Assembly (NCBI GenBank): GCA_030386875.1
Contig: CM059574.1
Span: forward strand, 2,425,934-2,489,933
Reading direction: 5' to 3'
DNA: 64,000 nucleotides
DNA from: Morinoia aosen
Lineage: Eukaryota; Arthropoda; Malacostraca; Amphipoda; Talitridae
Part shown: one piece after another, positions 33,342 through 44,520 of the stretch
Position numbering within the stretch: position 1 is the stretch's first letter
How the letters are laid out: every line of letters starts with the position of its first letter
The notes under the pieces: generated by a model
The model's input: the letters and a program-made list of their open reading frames with translations, nothing else
The model's database searches: none
What the model was told of the DNA's origin: nothing
Translations under genes and position numbers: made by a program

Positions 33342-35808
33342 GGTAGATTACCAGTAGCAAGCTGACGAAGGTTTTTCTTAAAGTAACTTTCAGGGTGAAT
33401 GACTCTGAGGGTTAAAAGAATATTCACATTGAATCATTTTACAAGCAATGATTTTGCTTGTGTTAATCAGTTTGATCTCAAAACTCTACATCTCATATCA
33501 AAATACACAGTTAAAGTAAATCACAATAGAACTTGTAGTGTTACCACATGTTTGAAAAAGTTCTTAATAACTTGAGGGGGACAACTGTGTGGTTTGATCA
33601 AAAATTATAAATTTTGCTGAGAAAGGTTCATTAAGTCGAAGGGGCTGTTGTGTCCTAAAATTTATTGGGGTTACGGGTACAAGAGCCCCCCAAAGAGGGG
33701 TCTCAAGATAGATGGTGAGGGTAAAAAACCATGAATTTTTGACCAACATTTCAATAGAAAAAGAAAGGAAAATGAAAAATCCAGCATTGTAACTTTGCTA
33801 GCAATGTTACAAAGATTCTAAAACTGTCTTAGATTTTGTTCAAGAATGTAAAAACTCAAGACTTCCATTCCTATGAAATGTCTAAGAAAATTCCATAAAT
33901 TATGGAAAATATTCCTCATTTTCTCAAAAACTATGGCCAAAATCAAGAAATTCACATGGAGGAAAATGTTATTCTTTTAAAAAATTACATATACTGAGCA
34001 AAATTCAGAGCAATCTGTCCACGAATTAAAATTTAGTTTGTTGTCCCCCTTAATCCTTATTATTGACCCTAGTTGGAACATGGAAACTTTGATGTCATAT
34101 CTATAATAAGTTTTATGTCTATCTTTATACTTGTATGAATTTGAACTTACATATATATTTCACAAACAAAAATATTCCTGGAAAGTAATTTCCTGTTTTG
34201 AACAATAATGATAATAATTTCATTCAGAAGAAAAATCATTTTGAAGTTTCATTTTCACACTGAGCCATCAAAACATATCAAATACTAAAACTATTGGAAT
34301 GAAAGGATTGCCCAATGAGTATTGCATTAGCATTCACTTAATAAGGTCTAAATGCTTCACAATTCACCAAGATAGGTCGTGCAAACCTGAAGTAATATTT
34401 AATGTGAGGTACTAATAGAAGCATCATTGGAAGAATTGCTGTGAGATGAACTTCTATCTCTAGGTTCAAGACTCAAGCAAATCTAGAGGGATATCACTGA
34501 CTAAGCTATCATTTGCATTACTGGATGACTCTGAGATCAATTCATTGTACACACAAAGTTTGAAGTTAATCAAGTTTGCTTGGGCAAGTATGAAAAACTA
34601 ATTCACGTCTGTTATCATTAGATTGAGAACAATCTTCAGGATGAACTCATTTTCAATCTTCAAACTCAAGCTCTCCTTTGATATTGTAGATTTGTAGAGT
34701 CAAGTGAGCAAAAGTTTATCAGAAAGTGTCTATCCGTACATATGAGTCATGATGTGAGAACATTTCATAAAATTTTTCTCAAATAATATTTCGGGTGTCA
34801 ATCAACGTTTACCAATAGTTTTTTTCATAAATACACAGTGCTTAAACACAGTGATTAAATCAGAATAAGAATTATGTTACCACACGGTTAAAACAAGGCC
34901 ATATCAACTCAATCATTTTTTGTTTGGAAACTGATACCTCTCACATATCTTGAATAAATTTCTATGTCTATCTTTATACGAACAAAATAGGCATTCACAT
35001 ATAGGTTCCTATGTTTACCATGCACAAATTTTTACTGAAAAGTAGTTACCTGTAGTGAATAGGCAGAGTAATATGCTTCATCAGAAGGAAATTGATTAAC
35101 AAATTTTACATTTGCACTGAAACTAATCAAATAATTTCTATACCAACATTGTACAAACAATAAGATCCAAAGAGAAACATTGCCATAGTTTTCAATGAAT
35201 GAGAGTTGAATGCTGCTCATTTCCTGAACAGCATCTTTCAGACACAGATTCTAGATTGATATTTTGAAATTTTACACATACATATTTCAGTATATTATTC
35301 ATCTCATAAACAATTTACACTACTAAAAGCAAAGATTATTTAAATTGGTAAGGATAAGTTAACTAAATTTTTAGAAATTACCCCTCAACACAAATAAATT
35401 TGAGTGTTGAATAATATTTTACTATAATTTTTTATCATACTGGGATTTTGCTAGCATCAGTCAGCTGTTATATTCAGAAATCCCTGTTCATGACTGTACA
35501 CAGTTTAACATGGTACAGTCATGTCTTATTTGTAATGTATGCATATATATTTATAAAACATATGCATTCCCCATGTTAATGCACAACGGTAAGCTTTAAA
35601 ACCGTTCAATCAATTTTTAAAATCTTACATCAGCAGTGAAGCAATTAAAAAAAATTAAAATACCAACAATAGTATTCGGGAGTTAGATCTTAGTACTATT
35701 GTCATGTATTGCATACATTTCTAATTAATAAGAATCAAATCTTTCACAGTTCAAGATATTTTCAAACCTAGAGAATGAGTTATATGTTACAAAACACTGC
35801 TCCAACTC
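33342..35808. other. AT-rich DNA upstream of transposase gene
   Basis: No motif-bearing frames. It probably includes the 5' region of the transposon above and unrelated DNA. The minus ORFs 33564-33749 and 35032-35220 have no recognisable content. Confidence 0.4.
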
Positions 35809-35885
35809 GTGCAACTAAGTCAAATAGCATGCTACTTGTTAGTCATTCATGTTACCAGCTGAGCTATTTCATGATTTCGACTTCA
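35809..35885 (-). other. tRNA-like A-box sequence, possible SINE remnant
   Basis: The minus strand reads TAGCTCAGCTGGTAACATG, a perfect Pol III A box in the form of a tRNA D-arm, followed about 45 bp on by AGTTGGAGCAGTG, a poor B box. The anticodon and acceptor stems do not fold convincingly, so it is not a functional tRNA gene. It is a tRNA pseudogene or an old tRNA-derived SINE. Confidence 0.35.
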
Positions 35886-35959
35886 TATCTTGAAGCAATA
35901 GAAATACTTTCCAATAATACATATTTTATCTTAAAAATTAAGGTCATAAATCATGAAAT

Positions 35960-36115
35960 AGAAAACATAATCAAATAAAGAGCCTATTCATACCTAGTAA
36001 ATTAGTAGCTAACTGTGGAATTACAGCGTTTAATCAGGCCTCTTAACTGAATTTACAAATTTGAATTCCCGATGAGTCACGCACGGTCAGCAAGTGAAAG
36101 CTATGTAGCAGGAAT
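35960..36115 (-). repeat. Dispersed repeat shared with 10370-10530
   Basis: Reverse complement of the plus-strand copy at 10370-10530, from ATAATCAAATAAAGAGCCTA to AGTGAAAGCTATGTAGCA. It may mark the outer end of the transposase-bearing element. Confidence 0.75.
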
Positions 36116-37474
36116 ACTTAACGAAATTTCAATACTTTCACAGTGAAACCCTATATAGGTTGACCCAATTTCCATATCTTGAATACTGTGACAGGCTAAA
36201 TTTCGGTATTTTCAAGGGAGTCACAGTATCACAACAGTATCCACACAAGCTCACAACAACTGAGAAACTGATCGTTCATATTTACGAGTACCGACTTCCG
36301 ACTAATCCCAAGTACAACTAACTTCCCGCGGAAACTCTCACACCGTCACCGACTCACGCGACTAAACGAGGAACGATCGACACTCAAACAACGCTTGAAC
36401 GCCTTTCAAACATGGAATATACGGTCTCAACTGATGTCAAATTTAACGTATTTCAACTTACAACTCATTACTGATGTTTTTAGCTAGAAACTATCTAGGA
36501 TATTTATAAGCTATCTAGATTTACAGCTATTAGCAAGAATACAAAATTCTATATCTTGATGGAACGAAAACTATCTAGATCTAGCTATTTTATAGCTAGA
36601 GTCGCAATTAAATATGTGCACAATTTTCGAATTCAAGCCTACATTAACGTCCAGAACTTCGTGTACTGTACGCGAAGGTTCGAGTAATTTTTCTTGTATT
36701 TTTTCTCTGATTTGAGAAAGAAATATTTTCATTAAAAAAATTATAGAATTTTAAAACATTCTCATTAATTGATGCTGTGAATGTATAGGGTTATAGGTCC
36801 TCCATCTTTTGAACATGTAAAACTCAACGAATTCTCATAAAATTGGAATATTTAAAAATAAGTCCTTCTGGTTTACGATCGCGTTCTCTTCAACCGTAAA
36901 AAAAGAACTTAACACTGATATTCCAACTTATCGAAACGGTCACGTTTTGAAGAGCTGGAACCTTTTATATCCTTTGAAACGGTTTGAAGAGTGAGTTAAA
37001 TATTGAATAAAGTCAGAAATACATTTTTTTCATTGACATCAAACTATAATAATGCATTTTATACATCCAGAATTTTTTTTAATATAATTAAGCAATTTAA
37101 ATGAAATGCACCTATTCTTTGTTTTCACAATAATGGTCCTGTATTATTGAAATTCATCCTCTTATTTGCTAAGAAATTATCAAGTGCTAAAATTCAGATA
37201 TTTCATGTTAAATTATCAACATTTGAAGCTTAAATTAGAAAATATGAACTTCATATTCTAACGTCTTAAAAATTAGAACGTATACAACTAGCGATATATG
37301 TAAATTTGCCCCTGTAATATCTTAATTTTGAACTTATGTTTTTGACTCTTATGTTGGAAGAATTGAGGGTCAGACTATTGCATGTAAAGGATAAGTAAAA
37401 TAATATTTGACTATCAGAAATGCATCACATAATATTATGTAACTTTTCATCAATTCAACTTAGGCTTGGGCCAT
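36116..37474. other. Unassigned interval with CTATCTAGA words
   Basis: AACTATCTAGAT-type words recur at 36485-36605 and resemble the GTATCTAGATAC words at 25015-25065, suggesting remains of related short elements. No gene is seen. Confidence 0.4.
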
Positions 37475-37725
37475 CAAGCATTACCGTTAATTTAAAATTA
37501 ACAAATATAGCGTAAAAAACGACCGTATTTTTAACAGCGTTTTTCTATGGTCGAAATTACCGTCAAAAATCGACGGTAATAACGGTCACCATTGTCGGTG
37601 GGCATTTATAACGTCTAAAATTACCGGTGATTACCAGTAATTTACTTACTGTTGGAAATCTTACGATAAACGATGGAAATCGATTATAAATACCGGTTCG
37701 CCGACGAAAAAATTCGGATTGGGTA
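37475..37725. repeat. Array 2 left flank, shares words with array 1 right flank
   Basis: Repeated TTACCGT/ACGGTAAT words with local inverted symmetry (AAATTACCGTCAAAAATCGA followed by CGGTAATAACGG). The same vocabulary occurs at 16860-17150, with both flanks facing the interval between the arrays. Confidence 0.5.
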
Positions 37726-40700
37726 TCGACCGTGAAATCAGCTCACGAAGCACTTTTCACCTCTGTCGACTGGACAAGCGGAAAATTACGCGAATTCCAC
37801 CGCATTTAACCTAGGAAACAACTTAAGATGCGATTTTCACCACATTCGAAATAGAAAAGGCAAAGACGCGTTTAGCTCTGTCGATCGTGGAATCTTTCAA
37901 GATGCACTTTTCACCTCTGGCGACTCGGCAAACGGAGAAGAACGCAATTTTCTCTGCATTCGACGAAGAAAAGACCCCAACCGCGTTTTTTAGCTCTGTC
38001 GACCGTGGAATCAGCTCAAGAAGCACTTTTCACTTCTGTCGACTGGGCCAGCGGAAAAGAACGCGATTTCCACCGCATTCAAACTAGGAAACAACCTAAG
38101 ACACGATTTTCACCGCATTCGACCTAGGAGAGGCCCAAAACGATCTTTTTTGCTATGTCGACCGAGTGGAATAGGCAAAGATACACTTTTCACATCTGTC
38201 GACTGGGCAAACGGAAAAGAAAGCGATTTTTACCACATTCGTATTCGGTTTAGGAAAATGCCAAAAACACGCATATTAGCTTTGTCGACCGTGGTACCGG
38301 TTAAAAATAAATTATTCACCACTGTCGACTGGGCGAACGAAAAAGAACGCGGTTTTCATCGTATTCGACCTATAAAATAACCTAAGGCTCGACTTTTACT
38401 ACATTAAAACTAGAAAACAACCTTAGATACGATTTTCACAGCGTTCGACCTAGGAAATGGCAATAACGCGCTTTTTAGCTCTGTCGACCCTGGAATCGGC
38501 TAAAGATGCACTTTTCACCTCTGTCGACTGAGCAAAAGCCGAAGAGCACCATTTTACTCACATTCGGCCTATGGAACAGCCTGAAGCGCAATTTGCACCG
38601 CATTCAACCAAAGAAACATCCTAAGACGCGATTTTCATCGCATTCGACCCAGAAAAAGCCCTGACACTCTGTATGCTCTGTCGAACGTGGAATCAGCTAT
38701 TGATGATCTTTTCACCTCTTTCGACAGGGCAAACGGCGAAAAGCACTATTTTACCCATATTCGGCCTAGGGAACAGCCAAGAACGCAATTTGAACCGCTT
38801 TCGACCAAGAAAACAATCTAAGACGCGATTTTCACGGCATTCAACCTAGGAAAGGCCCAAAATGCGCTTAATGGCTGTGTTGACCGTGAAATCAGCTCAA
38901 GAAGCACTTTTCATCTCTGTCGACTGGGCAAGCGGAAAAGAACGCGATTTCAACCGCATTCGACCCAGGAAACAACCTACGACGCGATTTTCACTGTATT
39001 CGACCTAGGAGAGGCAAAAACTCGCTTTTTAGCTCTATCGACCGAGGAATCGGTTCAAGATGCACCTTTCAGCTCTCGCGACTCGGCAAATGGAGAAAAA
39101 CGCGATTTTCACTGCATTCGACCTAGGAAACAACCTAAGACTCGATTGTCAACGCATTCGACCTAGGAAAGGTCCAAACGCGTTTTTTAGCTCTGTAAAC
39201 CGTGTAATCGGCTAAACATGAACTTCTCACCTCTTTCGACTTGGCATAAGGAAATGAACGCGAATTTCACAGCGTTCGACCTAGGAAAGGGCCAAAAAGC
39301 GCTTTTTAGCGCTGTCGACCCTGGAATCGGCTAAAGATGCACTTTTCACCTCTGTCGACTGAGCATAAGGCGAAAAGCACTATTTTACCCATATTCCGCC
39401 TAGGGAACAGCCTAGAACTCAATTTGCACCGCATTCGACCTAAGAAACAACCTAAGACGCGATTTTCATCGCATTCGACCCAGAAAAAGCTCATGGCACG
39501 CTTGTTGCTCTGTCGAATGTGAAATCAGCTGTAAATGCACTTTTCACCTCTGTCGACAGGGCAAACGACAAAGGGTGCGATTTTCACTTCCTTTGAGGAG
39601 GAAACAGCTCAAGTGCTATTTAGCTGTGTCGACCGTTGAATCGGTTATAGATGCACTTTTTCCCCTCTGTCGACTGTGCGAACGGCCAAGGGTGCGATTT
39701 TCACTTCATTTCAGGAGGAAACAGCTCTAGAAGTGCTTTTTAGCGCAGTTGACCGTGGAATCTGCTCATGATGCACTTTTCACCTCTGGCGAATGGGCAA
39801 ATGGCAAAGAACTCAATTTTACCCCCTAACAACCTACGAAATAACCTAAGTTGCGACTTTCACTGGATTCGACCTAGGAAACAACCTAAAGCGCGATTTT
39901 CAAAGCATTCAACCTAGGAAAAGGCCAAAACGCGCTTTTCAGCTTTGTCGCCCGTGGAATCGGCTGAAGATGCACTTTTCACCTCTGTCAACTGGGTGAA
40001 CGGCATAGAACGCTATTCTCACCATATTTGAAGAGGAAACGACTCAACAAGTCCTTTTTAGCTCTGATGGTCCTGAAACCTGCTCCACATGAGCTTTTCG
40101 CCTCTGTCGACTGTTCAAACGGCAAAAAACGCGATTTTACCCACATTCGACCTAGGAAACAACCTAAGGCGCGATTTTCACCGCATCCCCCCTAGGAAAG
40201 CCCAAAACGCGCGTTCTATCCGCGGCGACCGTGGACTAGGGTCAAACTGCACTTTTCACATCTGTCGACTGGGCAAACGGCATAAGACATGATTTTCAGT
40301 TCATTTGAAAAGGAAACGGCTCAACAAGTGCTTTTCGGCTCCATCGACCGTGGAATCTGTTCAAGATACAGTTTCACCTCTGTCGAATGGGCACAAGGCT
40401 AAGAACGCAATTCTACCCACATTCCACCGAAGAGAGGCCCAAAACGCGCTTCTTAACTCCGTCGATTGTGGAATCGGCTCACAATGCACTTTTCACCTTT
40501 CTCGACTGGGCAAATGGCAAAGGAATCGATTTTCACTACATTTGAAGAGCAAACGGCTCAACAAAGGCTTTCTAGCTCCGTGGACAGTGGAAACAGCTCA
40601 AGACCCACTTTTCACCTCTGTCGACTGGGCAAACGGCAAAGAACACGATTTCACCCACATTCGACCTAGGAAACAACCTAAGACGCTATTTTCACCGCAT

Positions 40701-41975
40701 TCGACCTAGGAATGGCCCAAAACGCGCTTTTTAGCTCCGTCGACCGTGGAATCGGCTAGAGATGCACTTTTCAACTCGGTAGACTGGGCAAACGGTGAAA
40801 AACGCGATTATAACCGCATTCGAGCTAGGAAAGACCCAAAATGCGCTCTTTAGCTCTGTCGACCGTGGAATCGGCTAAAGAAGCACTACTCACCTCTGTC
40901 GACTTGGCAAAACTTCAAAAAACGCGATTTTAGCCACATCCGAGCTAGGAAACAACCAAAGACGTGATTTTCACCGCATTCGACCTATGGAACAACCCAA
41001 GACGCGATTTCCACTGCATTAGGCTTAGGGATGGCCCGAAACGCACTTTTTAGCTCCGTCGACCGTGGAATCGGCTAAAGATGCACTTATCACCTATGTC
41101 GATTGGGAAAACGGCAAAGAACGCGATTTTATCGACATTCGATCTAGGAAACAACCTAAGTGCGATTTTCACTGCATTCGTCTTAGGAAACAACATAAGA
41201 CGTGGTTTTCACCGCATTCCACCTAGGAATGGCCCAATACGTACTTTTTAGCTATATCGAACGTGGACTATGTTGAAGATGCACTTTTCACCTCTGTCAA
41301 CTGAGCAAACATGATAGAACGCGATTTTCACCGCATTCGACCTAATAAAGGCCCGAAAAGAGCTTGTTAGCTCCGTCAATGTGAAATATGCTCAAATGCA
41401 CTTTAAGCCTCTGTTTCCTGGGCAAAAGGCAAAAAACGAGATTTCATCCACATTCGACATAGGAAACAACCTAAGACGCGATTTTCACCACATTCGACCT
41501 AGGAAACCACCTAAGACGCAATTTGCACCGCATTCGACATGGGAAACAACCTAAGACTATTTTCACGACATACGCCCCAGGAAAGGCTCAAAACGCGCTT
41601 TTTAGCTCTGTCGACCGTGAAATCAGCTCAAAATGCACTTTTCACTTCTGTCGACTGGGCAAACGGTAATTGACACGACTCTCACCACATTTGAAGAGGA
41701 AACGAATTAACAACTGCTCTTCAGCTCCGTTGATCGTGAAATATGCTCAAGATGAACTTTTCACATCTGTCGACTGGGCAAACGGCAAAGAACGCAATTT
41801 TACCCAATTCGACCTAGGAAACAACCTAAGACGCGCGTTTCACCGCATTTCACCTAGGAAAGGCCCAAAACACGCTTTTTAGCTTCGTCGACCACGAAAT
41901 TGGTTATATATGCTTTTTTTGCCACTGTCGACTGGGCAAACGGCAAAGAACGCGAGTTTCACTATATTATGAAGG
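37726..41975 (+). repeat. Satellite array 2, same family as array 1
   Basis: About 4.25 kb of the same monomer in the same orientation, roughly 26 units. The subunit words TCTGTCGACCGTGGAATC, TCTGTCGACTGGGCAAACGG and GCATTCGACCTAGGAAA persist. From about 39600 on, variants with GAGGAAAC(A/G)GCTCAA replace part of the unit, a local subfamily. Short ORFs on both strands (for example 40305-40709) are repeat artefacts. Confidence 0.93.
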
Positions 41976-42567
41976 GTAAAAGGCACAAGTAGGACAAGCG
42001 CAAGATTCTCGATTTGTCTGATAACAGCCAACAGCTATGCTAAGCCTCAGAATCTACACAAAAACTAAAGGTTATGTTGTTAAACAGGCGTGAAGCGTAG
42101 TAGGATAGGTGCATCGTTTGCTATTTTCTATTCGCCGCCACTTGAATCGAAAACGAGTTTTAAATGACATCCTCAATTAAATAATTTAGCTAGCATATGA
42201 GCTCAAATATATCAGAGAACATAATATGAAAAGTTTTCATTCATGGTATTTCACTACTGCAGCTCACATATGAAAATCATTGATTATGTATTGCATAAGT
42301 TTTGTACATAAATTGATAAAGTTGATGAAACCTCATTTGTTGCTTGCATTATCAATCATTTGTGTTACATCAGGTAAAATTTTTAAGGACAGGGTACCCC
42401 TTACGCAACCTTTTTGTATTATGCAACCTAGAGCAATGAAATTTGGTATACTGAGAGCAAATGAAATTTAGATTGGTTTTTCATCAATAAAAAATGCAAT
42501 TTTCTCTAAAGAAAATGAGATATTCATAGAAATCGAAGTTTTTGGAGGGGCGGTTCAAACTCCTTCT
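41976..42567. other. Unassigned interval
   Basis: Leaves the satellite with GAAGGGTAAAAGGCACAAG. No gene or repeat recognised. Confidence 0.35.
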
Positions 42568-42848
42568 TGTCCGACTGTTTGTGAGCTACAGTGATGATTT
42601 TGGTGTCATTGGATGCGGAAAGACGTGGAAATTCAAAAAATTTCAATGTTTCCTCAAATTTTCCGTTAAAAAAATAAAAAAATTTGAGAGCAAACTTGTT
42701 TACGGAAAATTTCGGATTTATGACCTCATAACTTTTGAACAAAAATCTATTTTGAAAAACGAAAAAACGATTGGAAATTTTGGAAAGCCCTTGTCTTTCC
42801 GCATCCAATGATAATAAAACCATCACTGCAGCTAAAAAACTGTCGGTG
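42568..42848. mobile_element. Palindromic MITE-like repeat
   Basis: Inverted arms of about 75 bp: left GTCCGACTGTTTGTGAGCTA through CATTGGATGCGGAAAGAC, right GTCTTTCCGCATCCAATG through CTGCAGCTAAAAAACTGTCG. Overlapping ORFs on both strands follow from the symmetry. No target duplication was identified. Confidence 0.8.
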
Positions 42849-44457
42849 GAGAAGTATTTTAAAACTCAAAGTCTGAGGTGTTCATTATAGGCAAAACAAA
42901 GATATCTGAACAGTTTTAATTAAAAAAATTTAAAATTTTTTGGCTCAGGTTAGACTCCTGAAATCATTATAGAGGAATACAGAGACATAGAAGATGACAT
43001 AGCAACGTCGCGCCGAGAAGAAAGTGCCAAAGGGGAGGTGTAAAATAGTAAAATACCCCTTGCCTCTCCCCTCCTGCCCCATTCTTCAAACCCTCGTGGC
43101 GGGCGAACCATTGAACGTACGAGTCTCCTTTTTCACAGGATGTGCATGACCTTATTCACCTACGTTAGCAGCTAAAATCTACTTTCCTAAAAATTTCTAA
43201 TTCCAAGAGGGTAAACTGTCCTTAAATCAATATTCAAAATTTACTGCTCTTGCGTCTAAATTACACACTGACGACTCCTAAACCCTCTTATTCAAACAGG
43301 TTGAATGGAATGAGCCATTCAACATATAAACTTTGCATTTTCAATGCCGAGTTTCGTTTTTCTCAACAACTTTCAAACTATCACGAACAATATAATTCAT
43401 TATTAATTCTCAGCGCAATAATGTTGCCATGATACTACCCGCAGTAAAGTACGTGTGACAAGTTGTGTGCGACATGATCAATGTTTTTGTACGTAGCGGT
43501 CAATGTGTTGAAGTCAATCAATGGCTTAACGTTGTTAGAGAGACCTTATGGTTTGCTTGAGGCTTGAAAACAACTTGTTATTTGTATTATGATGTTCATT
43601 AAATGGTGCAGGGATAGAGCAATAAATTCAATTTCTTATATGCTCTGAGTTTTGAAGTTTTCTATACACGAAAAATACAATACATTAGGTCGCATTGACT
43701 TTTTCGTACCTATAGTAAAACCTATTTCAGTTCTAGAGATAAAATTATGGCCTGACATCAATGCGTAGTTAAGCTGCTCATGCGATCTCTTTGCAACGTG
43801 ACGGTGTAGCACTGTACATCATCTTTTCAGTCGTTTTCCGAACGTCGTGAGTGATGGGTGTGGGCTCAAATTCTCCCGGTGTTATAAGGTACTAAGAAAT
43901 CTTGGAAAAGAGTTTTAAGTGAAGACGTCGGTTGTTTGGAGGTAAGTAACAAATTTGTCTTTGTTAAAATAGAATGCATGCATTGTACCACTTTTTTGTG
44001 CACTTCGACGTCATTAAAATCAGACATGTACGTACGAACGCACCGCAGAAGTTTTGAAGTTTGTTACCGGAGTAATTTGTTTCGTTTACTTAAAAACACA
44101 ATTATCTATGACACAATTTGCTGTAAACTTATCAGGTCATTTTAACAGTTCCCCTTAGTTCAGTTTAAATCATACATTATTTTAGTTAAAAAATCATTCT
44201 TATTCTGACCGCGATGCGCCCGAGCGGCCAAAGCACAGACGCACGTACGTCTGAACACAGAACCGAAGCTTAGAAGCAAGTTAAAACATTGCCAGCGGGA
44301 GTATACACAAAGCAGCACGACTGTACGAAAATTTTATGCACTTATTCTTCTCAAAACGTTTCGCATGCCGTTGCGTTTGAAATCAAGCACGCACACACTT
44401 GTGTGTGTAGGGCTTCCCGTCCGCTGTTTTTGCCTCTCTTTTTTTTTTAAACATGCT
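42849..44457. other. Unassigned interval
   Basis: No supported gene. GC content rises around 44200-44420. Isolated ORFs (43250-43432, 43936-44145) have no motif. Confidence 0.35.
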
Positions 44458-44520
44458 CATCGCTTGTAAAGCCTCTGAGGCGCAGGGTAGGGAAGCGAGA
44501 GTAATTGCGCATGTACATTC
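44458..44520 (+). repeat. Short repeat shared with 59010-59070
   Basis: CATCGCTTGTAAAGCCTCTG, then GCAGGGTAGGGA and GCGAGAGTAA, ending GCGCATG; about 55 of 60 bases agree with 59010-59070. Confidence 0.75.

Noticed and set aside
35809..35885. Functional tRNA gene on the minus strand
   Set aside because: Only the D-arm/A-box part is convincing; the anticodon stem, T-arm and acceptor stem do not pair.
13447..41975. Satellite arrays as CRISPR or as protein-coding repeats
   Set aside because: There are no constant repeats with unique spacers; all parts of each unit are related. ORFs change frame from unit to unit and no reading is conserved.
42524..42826. Pair of ORFs on opposite strands as genes
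   Set aside because: They mirror each other because the region is an inverted repeat.
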